From Marinomonas spartinae (GTDB lineage: Bacteria; Pseudomonadota; Gammaproteobacteria; Pseudomonadales; Marinomonadaceae), in the NCBI RefSeq assembly GCF_900089775.1, contig NZ_FLOB01000001.1, positions 124,001 through 188,000 on the forward strand: 64,000 bases of DNA. The letters are read 5' to 3'. A program made the translations under genes and the position numbers. The notes below the pieces were generated by a model. The model saw only the letters and a program-made list of their open reading frames with translations. It ran no database searches and was not told the origin of the DNA. Below are positions 53,731 through 64,000 of this stretch, piece after piece; the stretch's first letter is position 1; each line of letters begins with the position of its first letter.

Positions 53731-54948
53731 ATGGCTTTTGATCCCCATTCCCTGCGTCAAGACTTTCCTATTTTGTCACAACAGGCTTATGACCACCCAC
53801 TGGTGTATCTTGATAACGCAGCGACCACACAAAAACCATTGAGCGTACTGGATGCCATTCAGGATTACTATCGCTCATTCAATGCGAACGTCCATCGGGG
53901 AGCGCATTATTTAAGTGACAATGCCACCACGCGTTTTGAACAAGCGCGTGATACTGTCGCTCGCTTTATAAATGCACCAGAGCAAAGCCACATCATCTGG
54001 AGTAAAGGCACCACAGAAGCCATCAATATGGTGGCCTACGGTCTTGAACATCTGCTCGAAAAAGGCGATGAAATTCTTATTACCAGCTTAGAACACCACG
54101 CCAACCTCGTCCCTTGGCAGCAATTGGCCTTTCGTACAGGCGCCCGTTTACGAATTTTACCTTTAACATCGCAAGGCGAATGGGAAGACGAATACGCAAG
54201 CTATTTTACCGATCGCACACGCATTTTTGCGACCACTCAAGTGTCTAATGCCATCGGTGTTCACACCCCCTTGCAAGCAATGTTAACGCAGGCTAAGCAG
54301 CACAACGCCTTTACCTTGGTTGATGGTGCCCAAGCCGTTGCGCATTATCCCATTGATGTACAAGCACTAGACTGCGACTTCTATGTGTTCTCTGGTCACA
54401 AAATGTATGGGCCAACTGGCATTGGGGTGTTATATGGGAAGTCTCATGCCCTAGAAGTATTAATTCCCTATCAAACGGGAGGGGAAATGGTGCAACATGT
54501 AACCTATCAATCAACACAATTCAATACACTCCCTTATCGATTGGAAGCCGGAACCCCTCACATTGAAGGTGCCATAGGACTGGCTGCCGCTTGTGAGTTT
54601 CTCACTCAACAAGATCGCCATGCCTTGCTTGCTTGGGAGCAATCTCTGGCCCATCGCGTTTACACCCGCCTCCATAAAGAAAGCCACGTAGCTATTTATT
54701 CTCCAGAAAAACACACGACTCTAGTCTCGTTAAGTGTGCCCAATATCCATACTTTAGATTTAAATGCCTATCTAGATAGCCAAGGCATCGCCGTACGTGC
54801 AGGTAGCCACTGTGCCCATCCACTTATGTCACAATTAGGTGTGGCAGGAACGCTACGCGCCTCCTTTGCCTGTTACAATACCCTAGAAGAAGCAGACCGC
54901 TTCTGTGATGTTCTCCTAGAAGCCATAGACTTACTAACTGATGAATAG
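53731..54948 (+). CDS. csdA: Cysteine desulfurase CsdA (SufS-like)
   Basis: Group-II cysteine desulfurase of 405 residues that takes sulfur from cysteine, leaving alanine, and passes a persulfide to CsdE. Marks: VYLDNAATTQKPLSVLDAI, HRGAHYLSDNATTRFEQAR, ITSLEHHANLVPWQ, PLP lysine in FYVFSGHKMYGPTGIGVLYG, and the active-site Cys in VRAGSHCAHPLM. CsdA and SufS are near-identical in layout; csdE next door, no sufBCD, and a nearby tcdA favour CsdA. csdE follows after two bases. No strong ribosome site is seen before the ATG. Confidence 0.9.
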   Translation: MAFDPHSLRQDFPILSQQAYDHPLVYLDNAATTQKPLSVLDAIQDYYRSFNANVHRGAHYLSDNATTRFEQARDTVARFINAPEQSHIIWSKGTTEAINMVAYGLEHLLEKGDEILITSLEHHANLVPWQQLAFRTGARLRILPLTSQGEWEDEYASYFTDRTRIFATTQVSNAIGVHTPLQAMLTQAKQHNAFTLVDGAQAVAHYPIDVQALDCDFYVFSGHKMYGPTGIGVLYGKSHALEVLIPYQTGGEMVQHVTYQSTQFNTLPYRLEAGTPHIEGAIGLAAACEFLTQQDRHALLAWEQSLAHRVYTRLHKESHVAIYSPEKHTTLVSLSVPNIHTLDLNAYLDSQGIAVRAGSHCAHPLMSQLGVAGTLRASFACYNTLEEADRFCDVLLEAIDLLTDE

Positions 54949-54950
54949 CA

Positions 54951-55346
54951 ATGACTGACTTACCTCCCTACAACAGCATAAAACAGCAGCTGCAGGCCTG
55001 CCGCAGTAAAGAAGAAACCTTCAAAGCCTTGGTCGCCCTGAGTAAACGTTTAACCCGCTTAACCGCTGAAGAGAAAACCGAAGAGAATAGAGTAAAAGGC
55101 TGCGAAAGTGCCGTCTGGCTGATTATTGATAACAAGGATGATACCTACTCTATCAAAGCAGACAGCGACGCCAAACTTATGCGCGGCGTACTGGTAGCGA
55201 TACTGAGTTTAGTGCAAGGAAAAACGAAAACGGAAAGGCAAAAAATGGATTTGAAAGATGAACTGGAATCGCTGAACTTAGGTAGCTATCTTACTCAATC
55301 AAGGGCGAATGGGATATTAGCGATAATAGAAAAAATCAAGAAATGA
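54951..55346 (+). CDS. csdE: Sulfur acceptor protein CsdE (SufE family)
   Basis: A 131-residue SufE-family protein. The sulfur-accepting Cys is in NRVKGCESAVWLII near residue 50, followed by the SDAKLMRGVLVAILSLVQGK helix typical of the fold. It accepts persulfide from CsdA and relays it to later acceptors. It begins two bases after csdA, so the pair is one operon. In E. coli CsdA-CsdE interact with TcdA (CsdL), whose gene is 1.6 kb away here on the other strand. Confidence 0.9.
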   Translation: MTDLPPYNSIKQQLQACRSKEETFKALVALSKRLTRLTAEEKTEENRVKGCESAVWLIIDNKDDTYSIKADSDAKLMRGVLVAILSLVQGKTKTERQKMDLKDELESLNLGSYLTQSRANGILAIIEKIKK

Positions 55347-55363
55347 GCGCCATCCTAGCGCTA

Positions 55364-55654
55364 TCACGTAAAATGATATACCTTCCGATAGTGTTTTTTT
55401 CTCAGCTTCAATGCCCCAAAGACAATCACTAGTCCGATAGGAAAGCACCCAAAGGAGCCTGCTATCATCAAGTACATGCCCAATATTTTTTTGGGGGTAT
55501 AAAGAAGAGCGGCACCAATAAAGGCTACGAAAAGCAGCAACAGCATGATCCAAGAAACCACATTAGGCACCATATAATATGGTGCCGAAGAAGCCCAAAA
55601 AACATACCCAGTTATCAGTGAATTTAGACACAGCCCCATCCAAATGATCCACAT
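55364..55654 (-). CDS. Small membrane protein of unknown function
   Basis: A 96-residue protein with three hydrophobic segments (about 3-25, 30-50 and 58-82) and a basic C-terminal tail (LRKKHYRKVYHFT) placed on the cytoplasmic side by the positive-inside rule. GGAGGAAGG lies close before the ATG, an excellent ribosome site, so it is very likely expressed. The family is not recognised. It is convergent with csdE (17 bases between stops). Confidence 0.65.
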   Translation of the reverse strand: MWIIWMGLCLNSLITGYVFWASSAPYYMVPNVVSWIMLLLLFVAFIGAALLYTPKKILGMYLMIAGSFGCFPIGLVIVFGALKLRKKHYRKVYHFT

Positions 55655-56040
55655 AACCTTCCTCCATAATGTCCAGATGGCTAAAAAGCCAAAAACTGAA
55701 TGTCATTATGAAAACAATAATACAGCGCAGGAGTGAGACTATGGCTATAATAATTGTAACATTTTGTTACAATTATTTAAAAATAAGTCACTATAAAGTT
55801 CTGATATAAAAACTCTGTTCTATAGACACGGGGACTAACTGTTATATTATGACTTTCATTATGCATAATACAGTGGGAATAGAGGTAAGACTCAGTAAAA
55901 ACTGATTAGAGTAGCCGATACAGTAGCAATGAATTTCTTTCTACTAGCACCTTTATGAATCCACTAACCAAATGAAAAATAAAGAAAAAATAGGATTTCT
56001 CTGTAACATTTTTATCACTCCAGCCAAGACAAAAACTCTG
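55655..56040. other. AT-rich non-coding stretch
   Basis: About 390 AT-rich bases. The only structure seen is a 13-bp inverted repeat (55749-55777, listed separately) and a TTATGCATAA palindrome near 55858. No gene, known repeat or clear promoter was recognised. Confidence 0.4.
55749..55777. repeat. AT-rich perfect hairpin
   Basis: AATAATTGTAACA/TGTTACAATTATT is a perfect 13-bp inverted repeat with a 3-base loop. It lies 95 bases upstream of the small membrane protein gene's start (minus strand). TTGTAACA/TGTTACAA is also a plausible operator core. The role is unknown. Confidence 0.5.
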
Positions 56041-56334
56041 CTAGAAACGTATAAAATCAATCGCCTTGTGTACAAAATAACTAATTGAAATGTAAAACAG
56101 TAATTTTCTATTCAAACTCATGTAGATAAAATGACTATTCCAAATAAATTTTACCATCAAAGCAATATTGTATGTAATTAAAATATTTTGTGTAAAAAAT
56201 AAGACTGGTAATAAAAAGTAAACAAACCCTTTTTTCCTATTCAAAAGATAGGAAAGATTAATCGTTATATAGTAAACATTATCAATTAAATAGAAATATG
56301 TAGTAAAAAGTAAATAGCCAAACGAGGATAACAC
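56041..56334 (-). CDS. AT-rich orphan membrane ORF
   Basis: A 97-residue frame starting with GTG. It is hydrophobic and rich in Tyr, Phe, Ile, Lys and Asn (for example FVYFLLPVLFFTQNILITYN), with three or four possible helices. Base composition is far more AT-rich than neighbours, which would produce such residues by itself, so coding is unsure. AGGG lies only three bases before the start. No family recognised. It may be recently gained DNA or a decayed gene. Confidence 0.35.
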   Translation of the reverse strand: MLSSFGYLLFTTYFYLIDNVYYITINLSYLLNRKKGFVYFLLPVLFFTQNILITYNIALMVKFIWNSHFIYMSLNRKLLFYISISYFVHKAIDFIRF

Positions 56335-56391
56335 TCACCCTATCAAGTCAGGGCCGCCACCATTGTTATCTAACGTGCTTAGAAGCTCTCC

Positions 56392-56838
56392 TCACTCAGC
56401 ATCAATCACAACAGAAGGCATATAACGTTTAAATTCGGTTCTTATGGTGCCCTCACCTGCTGGGGTTAACCAGAAGCGAACAATAACAAGCTGTCTTTCT
56501 TTGCCATCAATAGAGTAGTTCACGACCCAAGCTCGTTTCTGCTCTTCAATGCGCACCACACTGTCATAAGGTATCGATTTTTCTGCCACCATTTTAGAGG
56601 GTTTAATCGTAAAAAGATCATCCTTAAATACAACATAGGGCGTGTTTTGCCAATATTTCGCCGTCATATAACGAGATACCAACAAAAATAGCACTGGCAG
56701 CAATACAAAGTAATTGTTCATGTAAGCGCAAACCGCTAGCAAAGGAATACAAGACATCAACGCATAACGAAGGATTCGAAATGAGATATTCGCGCCTCGT
56801 TCGCCGTAAATAATCGTCTCTTTGTGATCTGCATTCAT
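56392..56838 (-). CDS. Small membrane protein with PH-like domain
   Basis: A 148-residue protein. After a polar N terminus come two adjacent helices (about 23-60: LRYALMSCIPLLAVCAYMNN and YFVLLPVLFLLVSRYM), then a beta-rich cytoplasmic domain (VVFKDDLFTIKPSKMVAEKS and VVRIEEQKRAWVVNYSIDGK) of the bacterial PH-like type. Start chosen: ATG at 56838, seven bases after AGGTGG; a GTG four codons upstream is possible. The function is unknown. It lies between the AT-rich patch and tcdA on the same strand, with ordinary base composition. Confidence 0.65.
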   Translation of the reverse strand: MNADHKETIIYGERGANISFRILRYALMSCIPLLAVCAYMNNYFVLLPVLFLLVSRYMTAKYWQNTPYVVFKDDLFTIKPSKMVAEKSIPYDSVVRIEEQKRAWVVNYSIDGKERQLVIVRFWLTPAGEGTIRTEFKRYMPSVVIDAE

Positions 56839-56967
56839 TGAATCTACCACCTAATTTCCTCTTGTTTATAGTGCTTAAAAAGTTCTCTTAATGTTCAACG
56901 TCAAAAAGCCGCAAATTGCTTCCTTTGGGTAACTCGCCAGACACCGCTATTTTCCTTAAGTCCACTA

Positions 56968-57747
56968 TCAATTCGCCTTCTGCGCCAGTTTTTCCAACAC
57001 CCGACTCACCGCCACAAAGCCAAAAGTTGCGGTCACCACAGTGCTGGCACCAAAGCCCGTATCGCAGTTCATTTTGGTTTCGCTATCGCCTTTTTGACGC
57101 TGCTCGCACACAGTACCATCCAGCTGAGGGTATTTCAGTTGCTCCAACGAATACACACACTCAATGTCAAAGCGACGTTTAAGATTACGTGAGAAATTAT
57201 AGTGGCGACGTAGAAAATTGCGCAGCTTGGCCGCCAGTGGGTCTTGCTCAGTACGGGATAAATCGGCAATACGAATTTGCGTTGGATCAGTTTGTCCACC
57301 CGCTCCACCCACTGTAATGATCTTGTGCTTATTACGTTTACACCAAGCGATAAGTGCTGCTTTAGGCTTTAAACTATCAATCGCATCCACAATATAGTCA
57401 AACTTCTCGGACAGTAGCTCAGGGATGTTGTCAGGCGTGATAAAGTCTTCAATGCAGGTTACCTGGCATTCAGGATTAATCAGTTTTATACGCTCTTCCA
57501 TAGCCTCCACTTTGGGCTTGCCTATATTGCCATCGAGAGCGTGGATTTGACGATTGGTATTGGTAACACACACATCGTCCATATCGATCAGCGTAATATG
57601 ACCAATGCCAGAGCGAGCCAAAGCTTCTGCCGCCCAGGAACCCACTCCACCAATGCCAATAACACACACCTTCGCCTTAGAAAAGACCTCGTAAGCGGCA
57701 TCGCCATACAAACGGCGAATGCCCCCAAATCGTTGATCATTTGTCAC
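56968..57747 (-). CDS. tcdA: tRNA threonylcarbamoyladenosine dehydratase TcdA
   Basis: ThiF/E1-family enzyme of 259 residues (also called CsdL). It uses ATP to cyclise t6A37 to ct6A in tRNAs that read ANN codons. Marks: VCVIGIGGVGSWAAEALARSGIGHITLIDMDDV with the ATP-binding GxGxxG, NTNRQIHA, VDAIDSLKPKAALI, and the C-terminal DTGFGASTVVTATFG. The start is GTG with GAGGAG six bases before. In E. coli it works with CsdA/CsdE, which lie 1.6 kb away here on the plus strand, so sulfur relay and tRNA modification genes are grouped. Confidence 0.93.
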   Translation of the reverse strand: MTNDQRFGGIRRLYGDAAYEVFSKAKVCVIGIGGVGSWAAEALARSGIGHITLIDMDDVCVTNTNRQIHALDGNIGKPKVEAMEERIKLINPECQVTCIEDFITPDNIPELLSEKFDYIVDAIDSLKPKAALIAWCKRNKHKIITVGGAGGQTDPTQIRIADLSRTEQDPLAAKLRNFLRRHYNFSRNLKRRFDIECVYSLEQLKYPQLDGTVCEQRQKGDSETKMNCDTGFGASTVVTATFGFVAVSRVLEKLAQKAN

Positions 57748-57790
57748 TTTTCACTCCTCACAGACAGATCGTTCTGCGCTTTTTTCTTTC

Positions 57791-57802
57791 AATACGTGTA
57801 TT
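57791..57802. promoter_or_regulatory. Palindrome in the tcdA/TrmB-like divergent gap
   Basis: AATACGTGTATT is a perfect 12-base palindrome midway between divergent tcdA and the TrmB-like regulator gene. It is a candidate operator, perhaps for the regulator itself; no known consensus is matched. Confidence 0.35.
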
Positions 57803-57852
57803 CTTTAACTCGATATGACGTCTGTCGTGATAAACATCAACATTAACCAACT

Positions 57853-58602
57853 GTGAGCGATATGATCGAGCAAACCTTTGAACAACTCGGCCTAACCCCA
57901 AGAGAATCTCTACTGTACCAAACCCTATTAAAATTAGGCCCCTCTTCTATCCGCGACATTGCTGAACACAGCGGCATTAACCGTGGTACCGCCTACGAAT
58001 CACTTAAGCAATTGCAAAGCAAAGGAGTCGTCAGTTATTTCCCGAAAGGGAAAAGGCGGTTTTTTACGGCAGAAAATCCAGAGATCTTACTCAGCCTTGC
58101 GGAAGATCGGCGTCATCGTTTGGACAAAACCATTGAAACTCTCAAAACCACCATCATTCCCAACTTACATCAGCAACAGCCCGAGTATCATCACACTAAT
58201 GTACGCTATTATGAAGGGGACGATGGCATCGAATGGGTATTACGCGATATTTTAAACGTCGTGTCGCAACAAGACCACAAAGAATATTGTGTGTTTTCCT
58301 CCAAACCGATCCGACCTTACTTATATCGCCCGTTTCCTAACTATACAAAACAGCGAGTGAAACTAGGCATCAACGTAAAAGTGATTGCCCTTGGAGAAGG
58401 GGGAGAAGAGGCGGAACTATCACAACGAAAATGGATTAAAACCGAAGGCTCCGTGGATGCCAGCTACATTGCGATTTACCCACCAAAATGTGCCATCATC
58501 TCTCTTGTCAGCAAAAACTTTCCATCGGCCGTAGTTTTAGAATCTAAAGACATCGCCAGCGCCCAACAGATTATCTTTGATACCCTTTGGAAGATGCTAT
58601 GA
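57853..58602 (+). CDS. TrmB-like transcriptional regulator
   Basis: A 249-residue regulator. The N-terminal winged helix (about 5-75: LTPRESLLYQTLLKLGPSSI and IAEHSGINRGTAYESLKQL) matches TrmB-family HTH domains; a coiled stretch (about 80-105) leads into a C-terminal domain (about 110-249) resembling the phospholipase-D-like part of TrmB relatives, with YYEGDDGIEWVLRDIL. Such proteins often respond to sugars in archaea; bacterial members are little studied. Start: GTG at 57853 or ATG at 57862; neither has a strong ribosome site. It is divergent from tcdA. Confidence 0.75.
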   Translation: MSDMIEQTFEQLGLTPRESLLYQTLLKLGPSSIRDIAEHSGINRGTAYESLKQLQSKGVVSYFPKGKRRFFTAENPEILLSLAEDRRHRLDKTIETLKTTIIPNLHQQQPEYHHTNVRYYEGDDGIEWVLRDILNVVSQQDHKEYCVFSSKPIRPYLYRPFPNYTKQRVKLGINVKVIALGEGGEEAELSQRKWIKTEGSVDASYIAIYPPKCAIISLVSKNFPSAVVLESKDIASAQQIIFDTLWKML

Positions 58603-58650
58603 GGTTACTCTACATAAAGTCTTAGTGGTTTTATGGAGCAAGATTGGAAT

Positions 58651-58678
58651 AAAAAAGCAGCCATTCGGCTGCTTTTTT
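58651..58678. terminator. Bidirectional terminator between the TrmB-like gene and the atp operon
   Basis: A perfect 12-bp stem AAAAAAGCAGCC/GGCTGCTTTTTT with a 4-base loop serves both the plus-strand regulator gene and the minus-strand atp operon ending at atpC. Confidence 0.9.
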
Positions 58679-58701
58679 GATTTCAGGTTCCAGCGCGTCC
58701 C

Positions 58702-59121
58702 TTATTTGTGACGGAACTGCTGGATAGTACGCAAGCGCGCGACGGCTTCTGCCAATTCCGCTGTTGCACGAGAATAATCGACGTCTGATTTTTGGTTCGC
58801 TAAAAGCTCTTGTGCATGTTGCTTCGCTTTTAGTGCCGCTTCCTCGTCAAGATCTCTTGCACGAATAGCTGTGTTAGCCAAAACGGTAATGCTGTTCGGT
58901 TGAACTTCTAAGAAGCCACCAGACACGAAGATAAACTCTTCATCACCATTTTCTTTAACCACATGAACAGGACCTGGTTGCAACGTTGTCAGCAATGGAG
59001 AATGCCCTGGCATAATGCCTAGGCCACCATAGCTGCCTGCAGCCGAAAGAGACTTAACGACTCCGCTAAAGATCTCTTGCTCAGCGCTTACGATATCGCA
59101 GTGTACTGCTGTGATAGCCAT
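58702..59121 (-). CDS. atpC: ATP synthase epsilon subunit
   Basis: F1 epsilon subunit, 139 residues. The N-terminal beta domain (about 1-85) has [40 protein letters not shown] and the [19 protein letters not shown] loop; a C-terminal helical hairpin ([16 protein letters not shown]) follows. It couples and inhibits rotary catalysis. It is the last gene of the atp operon, 23 bases before the bidirectional terminator. Confidence 0.97.
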   Translation of the reverse strand: MAITAVHCDIVSAEQEIFSGVVKSLSAAGSYGGLGIMPGHSPLLTTLQPGPVHVVKENGDEEFIFVSGGFLEVQPNSITVLANTAIRARDLDEEAALKAKQHAQELLANQKSDVDYSRATAELAEAVARLRTIQQFRHK

Positions 59122-59181
59122 AAGTTGCCTCTCTTAGTCAGGCTCAGTAAGAGCGCGTCGCGCCCTTACTATGCGTGATGG

Positions 59182-60570
<1,389 letters not shown>

Positions 60571-60586
60571 TTAATACCTAAATACC

Positions 60587-61447
60587 TTAAACCGCTGCCG
60601 CGCCGCCAACTATCTCAGAAATTTCCTGAGTAATCGCTGCTTGACGAGCCTTGTTGTACACCAACTGCAATTCATCGATGATATCGCCTGCGTTGTCGGT
60701 TGCGTTTTTCATGGCAATCATTCGAGCGGCCTGTTCACACGCAATGTTTTCAACAACCGATTGATATACCTGAGACTCTATGTAACGAACCAATAACTCG
60801 TTCAAAATTTCAACGGCTTCCGGCTCATAAATGTAATCCCAATGGTGCTTTAACTCTGTATTCTCTTCTGGTTGCAATGGCAAAAGTTGCTCAACCTTGG
60901 GCTTCTGAGTCATGGTATTCACGAACTCATTAGAAACCACATATAAACGATCAATACGACCTTCATCAAATGCATCTAGCATTACTTTTACACTACCAAC
61001 TAGATCGTCAGCTTTAGGTGCATCACCTAACCCTGTAAAAGCAGCTGCCACGTTTCCGCCGTAGTTACGGAAGAATGAAACCGCTTTAGAACCAATTGCA
61101 CAGATATCAACCTGAACACCGGAATCAGAAAACTGTTTCATTTCTTTTAATGCGGCCTTGAACACGTTAACGTTCAAACCACCACACAAACCACGATCAG
61201 AAGAGACTACGATATAACCAACACGCTTCGCCTCACGCTCGGTAAGGTAACGGTGTTTATACTCAGGATTCGCGTTAGCCAAATGGCCAACGACTTGGCG
61301 AATTCGTTCCGCATACGGACGAGAAGCGGCCATACGATCCTGAGCTTTACGCGTCTTACTAGCAGCTACTTTTTCCATAGCACGAGTAATTTTACGCGTA
61401 TTGTTAATGCTCGAAATCTGAGTACGTATCTCTTTTCCGACTGCCAT
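60587..61447 (-). CDS. atpG: ATP synthase gamma subunit
   Basis: Central-stalk rotor subunit, 286 residues. N-terminal [32 protein letters not shown] and C-terminal [38 protein letters not shown] helices form the coiled coil that turns inside the alpha-beta ring; the [16 protein letters not shown] block lies in the Rossmann part. It lies between atpA and atpD, 28 bases before atpD. Confidence 0.98.
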   Translation of the reverse strand: MAVGKEIRTQISSINNTRKITRAMEKVAASKTRKAQDRMAASRPYAERIRQVVGHLANANPEYKHRYLTEREAKRVGYIVVSSDRGLCGGLNVNVFKAALKEMKQFSDSGVQVDICAIGSKAVSFFRNYGGNVAAAFTGLGDAPKADDLVGSVKVMLDAFDEGRIDRLYVVSNEFVNTMTQKPKVEQLLPLQPEENTELKHHWDYIYEPEAVEILNELLVRYIESQVYQSVVENIACEQAARMIAMKNATDNAGDIIDELQLVYNKARQAAITQEISEIVGGAAAV

Positions 61448-61535
61448 AATAGAACTGCCCTTGTGAGAATGTTATTTCACAAACTGCAAAGTAACATTGG
61501 TGACGGACTAAACGAATATCCTATCACCAAGCTTA

Positions 61536-63080
61536 TTACCAAGTTTGTGTCGCTTTAAACTTCTCGATTGCCGCTTTAAATGTCGCTTCAATCTCGCCGT
61601 TAAAATTGCCTGTTTTGTTGATGTCAGCCATCAGTTCAGCATGTTCGCTGTTCATGTAGCTAATCAACGCACTTTCAAAACTCGCAATCTTGCTTGTTTC
61701 AACATCTACAAGGTAGCCATCATTGGCAGCGTAAAGGACAATCCCCATATCCGCTACTGGCATAGGAGAGAACTGCTTTTGTTTCATCAGTTCTGTAACC
61801 TGTTTACCATGTTCTAGCTGTTTACGAGTTGCTTCGTCCAGATCAGATGCGAACTGAGCAAACGCAGCCAATTCACGGTACTGAGCTAAGGCTAGACGAA
61901 TACCACCACCTAGTTTCTTAACGATCTTAGTTTGCGCGGCACCACCAACACGAGAAACGGAAATACCCGCGTTCATCGCTGGACGAATACCCGCATTAAA
62001 CAAGTTCGTTTCCAAGAAAATCTGACCATCTGTGATGGAGATTACGTTGGTTGGTACGAAAGCTGATACGTCACCGCCTTGTGTTTCAATGATAGGCAAG
62101 GCTGTCAAAGAACCCGTCTGACCTTTCACTTCACCGTTGGTGAACTTCTCAACGTAATCAGCGCTAACGCGAGATGCACGTTCTAGAAGACGAGAGTGGA
62201 GGTAGAATACGTCACCAGGGTACGCTTCACGACCCGGTGGACGACGGAGTAGCAATGAGATTTGACGGTAAGCCCAAGCCTGTTTCGTCAAATCATCGTA
62301 TACGATCAATGCATCTTCACCACGATCACGGAAGTATTCACCCATGGTACAACCGGTGTAAGGTGCTAGATACAGCATTGCTGCTGGATCAGAGGCACCA
62401 GCCACAACCACTGTGGTGTACTCCATTGCGCCTGCTTCTTCAAGCTTGCGAACAACGTTAGCGATAGTCGATTGTTTTTGACCAATCGCTACATACACAC
62501 ATTTAATTCCGCTGTCTTTTTGCGCAATGATGGTGTCGATCGCCAATGCGGTTTTACCGACTTGGCGGTCACCGATGATCAACTCACGCTGACCACGACC
62601 AACCGGTACCATGGAGTCAACAGCCTTGTAACCTGTTTGGATAGGCTGATCAACACCCTGACGCGCAATAACGCCTGGCGCAACTTTTTCAACCTTATCT
62701 GTCATTTGTGCATTGAGCGCGCCTTTGCCATCGATTGGATTACCCAATGCGTCAACAACACGACCAAGCAATTCAGGACCGACAGGTACTTCTAAAATAC
62801 GGCCTGTACATTTTACTTTTTGACCTTCTACAAGGTCTTGGTATTGGCCCAGTACTACCGCACCTACAGAGTCACGCTCTAGGTTCAAGGCCATACCGAA
62901 AATACCACCAGGGAATTCGATCATTTCCCCGTACATAACATCTGCCAAACCGTGAATCAGAACGATACCGTCTGCCACGCTGACAATTGTGCCCTCATTT
63001 TGGGCATCTGAAGAGACATCAAGGTTCTCGATGCGCTTCTTGATAATCTCGCTGATCTCAGATGGATTCAGTTGCTGCAT
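61536..63080 (-). CDS. atpA: ATP synthase alpha subunit
   Basis: Non-catalytic F1 nucleotide-binding subunit, 514 residues. Walker [16 protein letters not shown] at about residue 170-184, the arginine-finger region in the conserved [17 protein letters not shown] block, and the [15 protein letters not shown] start that binds the peripheral stalk. With beta it forms the hexamer. Length and all blocks are standard. It is 88 bases upstream of atpG. Confidence 0.98.
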   Translation of the reverse strand: MQQLNPSEISEIIKKRIENLDVSSDAQNEGTIVSVADGIVLIHGLADVMYGEMIEFPGGIFGMALNLERDSVGAVVLGQYQDLVEGQKVKCTGRILEVPVGPELLGRVVDALGNPIDGKGALNAQMTDKVEKVAPGVIARQGVDQPIQTGYKAVDSMVPVGRGQRELIIGDRQVGKTALAIDTIIAQKDSGIKCVYVAIGQKQSTIANVVRKLEEAGAMEYTTVVVAGASDPAAMLYLAPYTGCTMGEYFRDRGEDALIVYDDLTKQAWAYRQISLLLRRPPGREAYPGDVFYLHSRLLERASRVSADYVEKFTNGEVKGQTGSLTALPIIETQGGDVSAFVPTNVISITDGQIFLETNLFNAGIRPAMNAGISVSRVGGAAQTKIVKKLGGGIRLALAQYRELAAFAQFASDLDEATRKQLEHGKQVTELMKQKQFSPMPVADMGIVLYAANDGYLVDVETSKIASFESALISYMNSEHAELMADINKTGNFNGEIEATFKAAIEKFKATQTW

Positions 63081-63117
63081 GCTACATTCCTCAACCCTGG
63101 TTTCAATTTAAGAAACA

Positions 63118-63654
63118 CTAGGAGTTTATCGCCTCGGCCAGTTTCGTCAATTTACCACGAACTGAGCCGTCGATGATTAAGTCACTGGTACGGATAACCA
63201 CGCCACCAATCAGGCTTGCGTCTGTTTCGTTAGTCAAGTTAATCGTACGATCCAACTTCTTCGCTAACGAATCGGCTAATGTCTGTGCTTGTTCTGCTGA
63301 TAACTCAAAAGCAGACGTCAACTTAACATCGACGGCTTTTTCATAGTTCAGTTTGAACTGTTGAAATAATTCAGAAATCGCAGGTAACAAGAGTAAACGC
63401 TTGTTCTCTGCTAGGTTAAGCAAAAATGCCTTACCCTGTTCAGTCGTTATTTCTTCACAAACCTGTGCCAGAGCACTCGCCTTCTCTTGCGCACTAAAAG
63501 CAGGGTTTCCAAGCGCTGTTTTAAGCTTCGGTTCTTTTGTGACAGTCGCTAATATGCTTAGCATATTAGCCCATTCTGCAACATGACCTTGCTCACGAGC
63601 GACTTCAAAAGCTGCTTTGGCGTACGGCCGCGCGACTGTTTTAAGTTCAGCCAT
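63118..63654 (-). CDS. atpH: ATP synthase delta subunit
   Basis: Peripheral-stalk subunit (OSCP-like), 178 residues. N-terminal ARPYAKAAFEVAREQG and the C-terminal segment DASLIGGVVIRTSDLIIDGSVRGKLTKLAEA are the standard marks. It links the top of F1 to the b subunits. It lies 37 bases upstream of atpA and 11 bases after atpF. Confidence 0.97.
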   Translation of the reverse strand: MAELKTVARPYAKAAFEVAREQGHVAEWANMLSILATVTKEPKLKTALGNPAFSAQEKASALAQVCEEITTEQGKAFLLNLAENKRLLLLPAISELFQQFKLNYEKAVDVKLTSAFELSAEQAQTLADSLAKKLDRTINLTNETDASLIGGVVIRTSDLIIDGSVRGKLTKLAEAINS

Positions 63655-63665
63655 TAGATCCTCGC

Positions 63666-64000
63666 TTAAAGCTCTTTGGCGAGCTGTTCAACGATCTCGC
63701 TGTGTGCTTTTTCGTCAATAGTGGTGCCTAAAATTTTCTCAGCACCCGCAAAAGCAAGAGCAGAAACTTGTGCACGCAATGCTTCTTTGGCACGCACGAC
63801 ATCTTGCTCTATTTCAGCCTGAGCCGCTTCGCGAAGACGCTTGCCATCAGCAATTGCTTGCTCTTTCGACTCATCGATCAATTGGTTAGCACGTTTGTTA
63901 GCTTGTTCGATAATCTCGGCGGCATGTTCCTTGCTCTCACGTAATGTTTGAGCCGCTTTTTCTTCCGCTAACTCTAACTCACGTGCTGCTTGGTTTGCTG
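63666..64000 (-). CDS. atpF: ATP synthase b subunit, partial
   Basis: C-terminal part (at least 111 residues) of the F0 b subunit, cut by the window end; the start and membrane anchor lie outside. The frame is open to base 64000. What is visible is the long charged helix of the peripheral stalk ([20 protein letters not shown], then [20 protein letters not shown]) and the delta-binding end [20 protein letters not shown]. It is co-transcribed with atpH. Confidence 0.96.
   Translation of the reverse strand, partial: ANQAARELELAEEKAAQTLRESKEHAAEIIEQANKRANQLIDESKEQAIADGKRLREAAQAEIEQDVVRAKEALRAQVSALAFAGAEKILGTTIDEKAHSEIVEQLAKEL

Overview
The window looks like a chromosomal segment of a marine gammaproteobacterium of the Oceanospirillales, most like Marinomonas. 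This is judged from protein character, a GC content in the mid-40s, and the mix of Pseudomonas-like and Vibrio-like gene neighbourhoods; it is an inference, because no database search was possible. Both ends are cut inside genes: the 3' end of recG on the left and atpF on the right. No rRNA, tRNA, CRISPR array, prophage or complete insertion sequence was seen.

Layout. 1-5.6 kb: end of recG, a convergent lrp, then aapJQMP, a general L-amino-acid ABC importer with a good sigma-54 promoter and a distant NtrC-like site. 5.7-11 kb: ubiC-ubiA (ubiquinone entry steps), phoB-phoR (with a Pho box), a two-domain response regulator and cysZ. 11.3-17 kb: oppABCDF oligopeptide importer ending in a strong terminator. 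17.2-20 kb: a signalling cluster of a molybdopterin-domain-like periplasmic protein, a histidine kinase that has lost its phospho-accepting His and receiver Asp, and a stand-alone Hpt protein. 20-21.6 kb: msrC, and phoU behind its own Pho-box promoter. 21.8-28 kb: a quinone oxidoreductase, an AraC regulator, putA, and a separate small protein that corresponds to the C-terminal domain of long PutA proteins. 28-34.3 kb: one 2109-residue Ser/Thr kinase-AAA-TPR-GAF-histidine kinase-receiver-Hpt protein.

34.6-40.8 kb: a tripartite tricarboxylate transporter locus. tctD-tctE plus a periplasmic binding protein face left, and tctCBA faces right. 40.9-45.3 kb: a YdgJ-type oxidoreductase, an XRE regulator with membrane helices, uvrD, and a small conserved-type protein. 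45.4-51.8 kb: two copies of a roughly 140-bp MITE-like element with 15-bp terminal inverted repeats and 5-bp flanking repeats, separated by an aromatic aminotransferase, a DsbA-family protein, eptA, a class-V aminotransferase and an AsnC regulator. 51.8-58.6 kb: a MocR-like regulator with a long acidic tail, csdA-csdE, an AT-rich patch with small membrane proteins, tcdA, and a TrmB-like regulator. 58.7-64 kb: the ATP synthase operon atpF(partial)-H-A-G-D-C on the minus strand.

Together the genes cover nutrient capture under nitrogen control (aap), phosphate control (phoBR, phoU), peptide, proline and tricarboxylate use, sulfur transfer for tRNA modification (csdAE with tcdA nearby), and core energy metabolism. 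The least ordinary parts are the phosphorylation-dead kinase plus Hpt cluster, the split PutA C-terminal domain, the giant hybrid kinase, and the MITE family.
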